DNA from: JAFGNW01 sp964618515
GTDB lineage: Bacteria; Zixibacteria; MSB-5A5; GN15; FEB-12
Direction of reading: 5' to 3'
NCBI GenBank assembly: GCA_964618515.1
Contig: CAZUAS010000080.1
Coordinates: 1-13,292 of the forward strand
Length of the DNA: 13,292 nucleotides
Below the pieces are notes generated by a model that had not been told where the DNA came from, ran no database searches, and saw only the letters and a program-made list of their open reading frames with translations. Every line of letters starts with the position of its first letter. The first letter of the stretch is position 1. A program made the translations under genes and the position numbers. Positions 8,647 through 13,292 of the stretch are shown here, piece by piece.

Positions 8647-9009
8647 CTAAAAATTCAGGAGGTTTTCTATAGCTTCGATTAATTCCCTCGAATGATAGGG
8701 CTTAATCAGAAAATGAGTATTCTCGAGTAATTCCGACGGAATGGTCTTTATTTGAAGATAATCACCGGTGGAGAAAATACATGGCAGGTTTTTGTTAATA
8801 AATCGCATCCGGCGCAGGGCTTCCGGACCGGACAGGTCAGGCATATTTATGTCCATTAAAACCAGGTCAAGATTACCTTTCTTTTCAATAAGCACCTGAA
8901 GCCCTTCGGCTCCGTTTTCAGCTAGGTAAACATCGTGATTTTCCCTTAAAAGGATGCTTTGCAATACAGAACGAATAATTTCTTCGTCATCGACGATTAA
9001 TATATGCAT
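8647..9009 (-). CDS. Stand-alone response regulator receiver (CheY-like)
   Basis: A 120-residue single receiver domain with no output domain. All key residues are present: Asp7, Asp8 and Glu9 (metal site), phospho-acceptor Asp53 in LVLMDINMP, Thr81 and Lys103 (LIKP). Such proteins relay phosphate within a phosphorelay or act by binding a partner. No kinase is adjacent on this strand. The nearest one, at 1848-4182, already has its own regulator. The start is supported by a good Shine-Dalgarno, AAGGGGGAT, ending about 5 bases before the ATG, which is clearer than at most genes here. The leader contains a nested inverted repeat (9032-9096). The TolC-fusion gene follows 175 bases downstream on the same strand, so joint transcription is possible but not shown. 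Confidence 0.92.
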   Translation of the reverse strand: MHILIVDDEEIIRSVLQSILLRENHDVYLAENGAEGLQVLIEKKGNLDLVLMDINMPDLSGPEALRRMRFINKNLPCIFSTGDYLQIKTIPSELLENTHFLIKPYHSRELIEAIENLLNF

Positions 9010-9031
9010 CTTAATCCCCCTTGTTTCCCCC

Positions 9032-9096
9032 CGATGATTTAAAAAAAATCACCTTTTTAAGAAATCCCCAAAAAAAGTGATTTCATAATATCATCG
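9032..9096. repeat. Nested inverted repeat in the receiver-gene leader
   Basis: Outer arms CGATGAT (9032-9038) and ATCATCG (9090-9096) and inner arms AAATCAC (9046-9052) and GTGATTT (9077-9083) are both perfect and share one axis. The structure could fold in the 5' leader RNA of the receiver gene or form spaced half-sites for a regulator. A TATTAT box on the minus strand (9090-9085) lies within it but lacks a good -35. Confidence 0.5.
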
Positions 9097-9137
9097 TAAG
9101 TCTCTTAATTTAAATAAAGTTTCATTGTTTTTTTTGT

Positions 9138-9165
9138 TTGGTTTTTTAAAAAAAAGATATATAAT
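9138..9165 (+). promoter_or_regulatory. Candidate promoter of the exporter operon
   Basis: A perfect TATAAT at 9160-9165 is preceded, with 16 bases between, by TTGGTT at 9138-9143, a weak -35. It lies in an A/T-tract-rich stretch that would favour promoter function. It points to the ABC genes about 270 bases downstream. No other good rightward promoter is seen nearer. Confidence 0.4.
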
Positions 9166-9184
9166 GTATGAAACTTATACATTA
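9162..9184. promoter_or_regulatory. Operator-like palindrome overlapping the -10 box
   Basis: TAATGTAT (9162-9169) and ATACATTA (9177-9184) are perfect 8-bp inverted arms separated by seven bases. The left arm overlaps the TATAAT box and the rest spans the expected transcription start. This placement is typical of a repressor operator. No candidate repressor gene is adjacent. Confidence 0.45.
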
Positions 9185-9237
9185 GGTTTCCGTAAAGAAC
9201 CGAATAAAATATTACATAACCGCTTCGGAATAAGGAA

Positions 9238-9279
9238 ATGCCAAAATGGTTAATTATTTTAATATTATCACGGCTGTAA
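9238..9279 (+). CDS. Possible 13-residue leader peptide
   Basis: A short frame starting with ATG encodes MPKWLIILILSRL and a stop. AAGGA lies immediately before it, rather too close to be a good ribosome site, with CGGAA slightly further up. It lies between the candidate promoter and the terminator in the exporter leader, where a translated leader could control read-through. A frame this short may easily arise by chance. Confidence 0.18.
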   Translation: MPKWLIILILSRL

Positions 9280-9351
9280 AAAAGGCCAATCGATAAATCC
9301 GCGGCGGGCAATTAATTCTCGATTTAATTACCTCCTTAAAAAATTGAACCT

Positions 9352-9380
9352 GCCGTTAAGATTAAAACGGCTTTTTATTT
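9352..9380 (+). terminator. Terminator or attenuator upstream of the exporter genes
   Basis: GCCGTT (9352-9357) pairs with AACGGC (9366-9371) across eight bases, followed by TTTTTATTT. This is an intrinsic terminator for plus-strand transcription, lying only 58 bases before the exporter start and downstream of the only good promoter candidate. It may act as an attenuator or end a short leader RNA. Confidence 0.6.
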
Positions 9381-9437
9381 ACGGTTATTTGACTGTAGAA
9401 GGTTATTATATTTTATTTTTATTTAAGGTACAGGCTT

Positions 9438-11252
9438 ATGAAGACAGAACAATATGATACGGAAAATATATCAAGTTATAATAAAGACATCAGTTCCGGA
9501 GAGGCTTTTGGCAAATTATTACCGCTTTTGAAGAAACATATCAGAGGTTTATTGCTTTGTCTGTTTCTTCTGGCAAGCGCTACTACCATGACTATATCCT
9601 GGCCGATTCTCATCCGTAAAGCCATCGATGACCACATCAGCCATGGTGACTTCAAAGGTCTTATATATACGGTCGCGGCCATTGCCGCCATCCAGGTAAC
9701 GGCGCTATTGCTCCAGTATATCCAGAGAATCAGGCTGGAAATTATCGGTCAGAACGTCATGGTGGAATTAAAAAGCAAGTTGTTCGACCATATTCTATCC
9801 TTGGACATATCCTTTTTCGATAAAAACCCGGTCGGCCGTCTTCTTGCCAGAATAGAATCCGATACCGAATCACTGCGTCTTCTTTTTACCAACACCGCCG
9901 TTCTGGTAATAGGCGATTTACTTCTGATAACGGGTATTTACGCGGTTATGTTTTATTATCACTGGCGGTTGGCTTTGATTCTTATCTGCTTTTTACCGCT
10001 TACGGTAATCCTGACGATTATCGTCAGCCAGGTTACTTCACCGCGGTTTCTCGCCGTTCGGAAAAAAATGGCCGAGATAACAGCGACCATAACCGAGTTT
10101 TTACACGGTATGTCGATTATCCAGATTTTTCACCGGGGTGCCTATGCCCGGGCGCGTTTGAACGAGGTAAACCGTCTGAAATTCAAAGACCAGTCGTACG
10201 GCGAAATCGCTTTTGTTGTTTTCTTCAACACGGTTTTTTTCTTCCAGTACCTGACGATCGCCACGACTCTTTTTTTCAGCATCATCTGGGTGAAATCAGG
10301 TATTCTGACCGTCGGTACCATCAGCATGTTCATCATTCTCATCTGGCGGTCGTTTGACCCTATTTTCCGGGTATCGGAGCAATTGTCGACAATTCAGAAA
10401 GCGGTGGCCGGCGCCAAGCGGATTTTCGCTTTGCTTATGGAAAAATCCAGCCTGCTCCAGCCGGCTCAGCCGGTGGTCTGGCAAAAACTGGAACAAGGTA
10501 TAAAATTTGAAAATGTTTCTTTTTCCTATACCAACAACGGTACCTTCGCTCTGCGAAACGCCAGTTTTGAAATCCCGGTAGGTAAAAGGGTGGCCTTGGT
10601 GGGCGCCACCGGCGGCGGCAAGACCACCGTCATCTCCCTCCTCCTGCGCCTATACGACCCCCAGGAGGGACGTATCACCGTTGACGGAATCGACATCCGC
10701 AATATTGCAACCGAAAATTTGCGGCGACGCTTCGCCCTGGTGTTGCAGGATATAATTCTTTTCCCCGGCAACATTCGCGATAATATCGCTCTTGAAGCCC
10801 GGGATATTACTGAGGAGAAAATCATCCGGGCGGCCCAGACTGTCGAAGCTGACCGGTTTATCCGGAAATTGCCCGAAAACTACCGGACGGAAGTCTCTGA
10901 AAAAGGTTCCAACTTCAGCCGCGGCGAAAGGCAACTACTGTCTTTTGCCCGGGCTCTGGCTCACGACCCTGATATCCTCCTTCTGGACGAAGCCACCAGT
11001 TCGGTTGACCCGGAAACAGAGAGAATAATTCAAAATTCTCTTCAGAAGTTGCTGGCCGGGCGAACTTCGATAATCGTGGCTCACCGGCTTTCGACCATTC
11101 TCGACGTGGACCAGATACTGGTCATCCGTAAGGGCGAAATTATCGAACGGGGTACTCATACGGAACTGATTTTGAAATCGGACGGCTATTATTCGAAACT
11201 GTTCCACCTGCAGTTTAAAAACAGAAACGGAGTTTTGAACAATGTTAGATAA
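9438..11252 (+). CDS. ABC exporter half-transporter, subunit with catalytic glutamate
   Basis: Inner-membrane ABC half-transporter of 604 residues: a type-IV exporter membrane domain with about six helices (about 35-320), then the ATPase domain (about 350-590). Walker A is GATGGGKT at 389-396, the Q-loop is Gln437, Walker B is ILLLDE with catalytic Glu518, and the H-loop is His549. The signature motif is degenerate, FSRGE (493-497) instead of LSGGQ. The family exports drugs, lipids or peptides with ATP, and the substrate cannot be told here. The gene overlaps the next half-transporter by 11 bases, so the two are translationally coupled. In heterodimeric exporters (TM287/288, BmrCD) the subunit with a normal Walker B usually carries the weak signature, exactly as here. 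The start is the ATG after AAGG at 9425-9428, about 9 bases away. A terminator-bearing leader precedes it. Confidence 0.93.
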   Translation: MKTEQYDTENISSYNKDISSGEAFGKLLPLLKKHIRGLLLCLFLLASATTMTISWPILIRKAIDDHISHGDFKGLIYTVAAIAAIQVTALLLQYIQRIRLEIIGQNVMVELKSKLFDHILSLDISFFDKNPVGRLLARIESDTESLRLLFTNTAVLVIGDLLLITGIYAVMFYYHWRLALILICFLPLTVILTIIVSQVTSPRFLAVRKKMAEITATITEFLHGMSIIQIFHRGAYARARLNEVNRLKFKDQSYGEIAFVVFFNTVFFFQYLTIATTLFFSIIWVKSGILTVGTISMFIILIWRSFDPIFRVSEQLSTIQKAVAGAKRIFALLMEKSSLLQPAQPVVWQKLEQGIKFENVSFSYTNNGTFALRNASFEIPVGKRVALVGATGGGKTTVISLLLRLYDPQEGRITVDGIDIRNIATENLRRRFALVLQDIILFPGNIRDNIALEARDITEEKIIRAAQTVEADRFIRKLPENYRTEVSEKGSNFSRGERQLLSFARALAHDPDILLLDEATSSVDPETERIIQNSLQKLLAGRTSIIVAHRLSTILDVDQILVIRKGEIIERGTHTELILKSDGYYSKLFHLQFKNRNGVLNNVR

Positions 11253-13050
11253 AATAAAATGGTTCTGGCGTTACTATAAAAACTATAAATATGTCCTGGC
11301 GGTTTTATTGCTTCTGACACCGATACAGGTGGTTTTCCAAGTATCCATTCCGCGGCTGATTGAATTCACCGTGGATTATGTTAAAAACCTGGAGATCTCG
11401 ACTCGGGTCGGTTCCAGCCCGATAGCCGTCTGGCTCAATGAAACCGGGCAAAATCTGGGGCTTTCAACCGCCCTGACGTTAACCCTGGCCCTGGTAATAA
11501 TCGGACTCACTGCCAGCGTCCTTTATACCTTTGTTCAATCACACCGTGCCTGGATGAATATGCGCCTGGAGTGGCTCTTTCGCCAGGATGCCTTTAATAA
11601 AATAACCGTCAAGGGTCCGGATTTCTTCAATCATTTCCGGACCGGGGACATCGTCACCCGGTTGACGGACGATGTCGCGGAGAAATTATCCTGGTTTGCC
11701 TGCTCGGGAATTTTCCGCCTTTACGAGGCTTTGCTCATGGTCGCCTTTTCCATCGCCATGATGATTTCCATCAACCCCGTCCTGACCCTGTGGTCCGCCG
11801 GGCCACTGCCGATTCTTATTGTCATTTTCTTTTTCAGTTCCTCTCTGCTGGATAAAAGATACGAATTCCTGCAGAAAAGGATATCCGATTTTAACGATGT
11901 CATGGAAGCCTGCTTCTCGGGTATCCGGGTGGTCAAGGCTTACGTACGGGAGAAAGCCCAGAAGAAGAAATTCAGCGAGGTCATCCACCGCCGCCGGGAA
12001 GCGGAAATATCCACCATCAAAGCCATGACTCTGGTGGAATCATGCTATTTCTACATCTGGCAGTTCGGGATACTCATCGTGCTGACAACCGGCGGTTATA
12101 TGGTTATTCACGCCGGTCTGTCCGAGGGTCAACTGGTAGCTTTCATCTACTATGTTATTTACATGGTTTTCCCGATGTTTGATATCGGTCAGTTCCTGGT
12201 CAAATCCCGGCAGTCAGCGGTGTCGATTAACCGGCTTCAGGAACTTGAAAAATTCCCGACTCTGGTCGAGGACAACGGGACTTTCAGACCCGACAGTGAC
12301 ATCAAAGGAGCGGTGAGCTTTGAAGACGTTTCGTTCGCTTTCCCGGATTCGAAAACAAAAATTCTGGACCGGGTCAATTTCGAAATCAAACCCGGGCAGA
12401 CAATCGCCCTGGTAGGCAAAGTCGGTGCGGGCAAAAGCTGGTTGTCCAATCTTATTCCCCGGCTGGTGGACCCAAGCGGCGGCCAGGTCAAACTCGACGG
12501 CCATGACCTTCGTAAATTCCGCCTGGAGGATTTACGCCGCCAGATTGGTTACGTTCCCCAGGAACCGGTTTTGTTCAGCGATACCATCCGGCGTAACATT
12601 CTTTTTGGCCGTGAGGATATTTCCGAGGAAGTACTTAACTGGGCGGTCGAGGTTTCGCAACTTAAAGATGAAATCACCACCTTCCCCAAAGGACTCGATA
12701 CTGAAATCGGCACCCGGGGGATGTCCATCTCGGGCGGTCAAAAACAACGACTGGCTCTGGCTCGAGCCCTGGTCGGAAAACCGAAAATATTGATTCTTGA
12801 CGACTGTACCTCGGCGCTCGATTCCCGTACCGAAACCGCTTTGTGGGAACAGTTGCATAAGGTCATGCCGGAGATGACGGCTATCCTGGTCACCCATCGA
12901 CCGGATACGCTGGAACAGGCGGACATGATTTATGTGATGGAAGACGGTCATATTGTTGAATCCGGAACACACCATGAGCTGATGAGCCGGGAGAGCCGCT
13001 ATGCCCGCATATACAAACGGTATCAACTGGCCGAACAGGTAGCGGGGTAG
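11242..13050 (+). CDS. ABC exporter half-transporter, subunit with degenerate Walker B
   Basis: Inner-membrane ABC half-transporter of 602 residues and partner of the preceding gene. The membrane domain spans about 17-325, with an unusually long first periplasmic stretch (about 45-75). The ATPase domain spans about 355-595: Walker A GKVGAGKS at 392-399, Q-loop Gln440 in YVPQEPVLF, a canonical signature SISGGQ at 495-500, Walker B ILILDD with Asp521 in place of catalytic glutamate, and H-loop His552. Aspartate at that position is the known mark of the non-hydrolysing site in heterodimeric exporters. Its intact signature completes the working site of the partner, while the partner's weak signature faces this defective Walker B. 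The ATG overlaps the end of the upstream gene by 11 bases, and CGGAG at 11228-11232 gives a ribosome site. A terminator follows 8 bases after the stop codon, so the operon ends here. Confidence 0.93.
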   Translation: MLDKIKWFWRYYKNYKYVLAVLLLLTPIQVVFQVSIPRLIEFTVDYVKNLEISTRVGSSPIAVWLNETGQNLGLSTALTLTLALVIIGLTASVLYTFVQSHRAWMNMRLEWLFRQDAFNKITVKGPDFFNHFRTGDIVTRLTDDVAEKLSWFACSGIFRLYEALLMVAFSIAMMISINPVLTLWSAGPLPILIVIFFFSSSLLDKRYEFLQKRISDFNDVMEACFSGIRVVKAYVREKAQKKKFSEVIHRRREAEISTIKAMTLVESCYFYIWQFGILIVLTTGGYMVIHAGLSEGQLVAFIYYVIYMVFPMFDIGQFLVKSRQSAVSINRLQELEKFPTLVEDNGTFRPDSDIKGAVSFEDVSFAFPDSKTKILDRVNFEIKPGQTIALVGKVGAGKSWLSNLIPRLVDPSGGQVKLDGHDLRKFRLEDLRRQIGYVPQEPVLFSDTIRRNILFGREDISEEVLNWAVEVSQLKDEITTFPKGLDTEIGTRGMSISGGQKQRLALARALVGKPKILILDDCTSALDSRTETALWEQLHKVMPEMTAILVTHRPDTLEQADMIYVMEDGHIVESGTHHELMSRESRYARIYKRYQLAEQVAG

Positions 13051-13058
13051 GTTTGCTA

Positions 13059-13092
13059 AAAAGCTGTCAAGACCGGATAACTGACAGCTTTT
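13059..13092 (+). terminator. Rho-independent terminator after the exporter operon
   Basis: AAAAGCTGTCA (13059-13069) pairs perfectly with TGACAGCTTTT (13082-13092), an 11-bp stem with a 12-base loop that ends in four T. The A-run on the left means it could also stop leftward transcription. It lies just after the stop codon of the second ABC gene. Confidence 0.75.
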
Positions 13093-13162
13093 CATTACTG
13101 GGATATATTAATATTTGATATTAAGGTGTGCCCGGAGCGGGAACGAAAACATAACATGGTTT

Positions 13163-13200
13163 GGCCGGCGGCGGCCGGGTCGCCCACGGCTTGCCGTGGG
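13163..13200. repeat. Two tandem GC-rich hairpins
   Basis: GGCCG (13163-13167) with CGGCC (13172-13176), then CCCACGGC (13183-13190) with GCCGTGGG (13193-13200), form two adjacent hairpins in an otherwise AT-rich spacer. The second has a perfect 8-bp stem over two bases, or 7 bp over a tetraloop. The arrangement resembles REP-type intergenic elements. Only one copy is seen in this window. The weak TTTC after the second stem might also give some terminator activity. Confidence 0.45.
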
Positions 13201-13292
13201 TTTCTCCGATTCAAGCACCACAGTTATAATTCATATTGATCCATTTGCAATGGCACGTCACATTTACCCTGATACCAATTGTAACTTGACCA
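13201..13292. other. Spacer at the right edge
   Basis: No gene or RNA is recognisable. A TGGCAC at 13251-13256 matches the -24 half of a sigma-54 promoter but lacks the -12 half. Any neighbouring gene starts or ends beyond the window. Confidence 0.5.

Larger units (their letters stand above)
9010..9437. other. 428-base divergent regulatory spacer
   Basis: This is a very AT-rich spacer between the leftward receiver gene and the rightward exporter operon. It holds a nested inverted repeat near the receiver gene, a TATAAT box with an overlapping palindrome, a possible 13-codon leader peptide and an intrinsic terminator before the exporter start. A 68-residue minus-strand frame at 9105-9311 shows no recognisable domain and spans these signals, so I do not count it as a gene. 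Confidence 0.6.

Noticed and set aside
9105..9311. 68-residue minus-strand open frame in the divergent spacer
   Set aside because: It has no recognisable domain, reads through poly-A/T tracts and spans the promoter, palindrome and leader signals. It looks like chance in AT-rich DNA.
12532..13095. 187-residue open frame antisense to the second ABC gene
   Set aside because: It is a shadow of the strongly supported ATPase domain on the other strand, and its composition is not protein-like.
13251..13268. TGGCAC resembling the -24 element of a sigma-54 promoter
   Set aside because: The -12 element is absent: at the required spacing the sequence reads ATTTA instead of TTGCA.
1..13292. CRISPR array, tRNA, rRNA or insertion sequence
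   Set aside because: I saw no regularly spaced direct repeats, no cloverleaf or rRNA-like segments, and no transposase or terminal inverted repeats.

Overview
The window looks like a piece of a Gram-negative bacterial chromosome, probably from an environmental assembly (it contains a 39-base run of N). The diderm cell plan follows from a TolC-type outer membrane protein, a lipoprotein-type signal on a sensor kinase and a periplasmic-binding-type domain. Coding DNA is of moderate GC, the spacers are very AT-rich, and several starts lack a clear Shine-Dalgarno sequence. This would fit a member of the FCB group or a related candidate phylum, but I cannot place it from sequence alone.

Layout. 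(1) 1-446 holds no gene. It carries a strong intrinsic terminator for leftward transcription. (2) 447-4182, minus strand, is a two-component pair: a sensor histidine kinase with an FG-GAP-like propeller, broken by the assembly gap, followed by an NtrC-type AAA+ response regulator. (3) 4300-4941, plus strand, is a CDP-alcohol phosphatidyltransferase (PgsA-like). It converges on (4), a minus-strand run of three genes: a stand-alone receiver protein (8647-9009), a fusion of an ABC substrate-binding-like domain to a TolC-like outer membrane domain (6111-8471), and a PLP-dependent D-threonine aldolase/D-serine dehydratase-like enzyme (4953-6068). (5) A 428-base divergent spacer (9010-9437) holds a promoter-like site, two inverted repeats, a possible 13-residue leader peptide and an intrinsic terminator. 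(6) 9438-13050, plus strand, is a pair of overlapping half-transporter genes. They form a heterodimeric ABC exporter whose motif losses are complementary, giving one good and one degenerate ATP site. (7) 13051-13292 has a terminator and two GC-rich hairpins.

How the genes work together. The kinase and the NtrC-type regulator should form one signalling system. The two ABC half-transporters are translationally coupled and must act as one exporter. The TolC fusion and the aldolase are probably co-transcribed (42 bases apart), but no functional link is obvious. I saw no clearly new defence or mobile system. The most unusual items are the binding-protein/TolC fusion, the altered sigma-54 contact loop (GTFTNA instead of GAFTGA) in the regulator, the lipoprotein-type propeller kinase, and the terminator-containing leader before the exporter.
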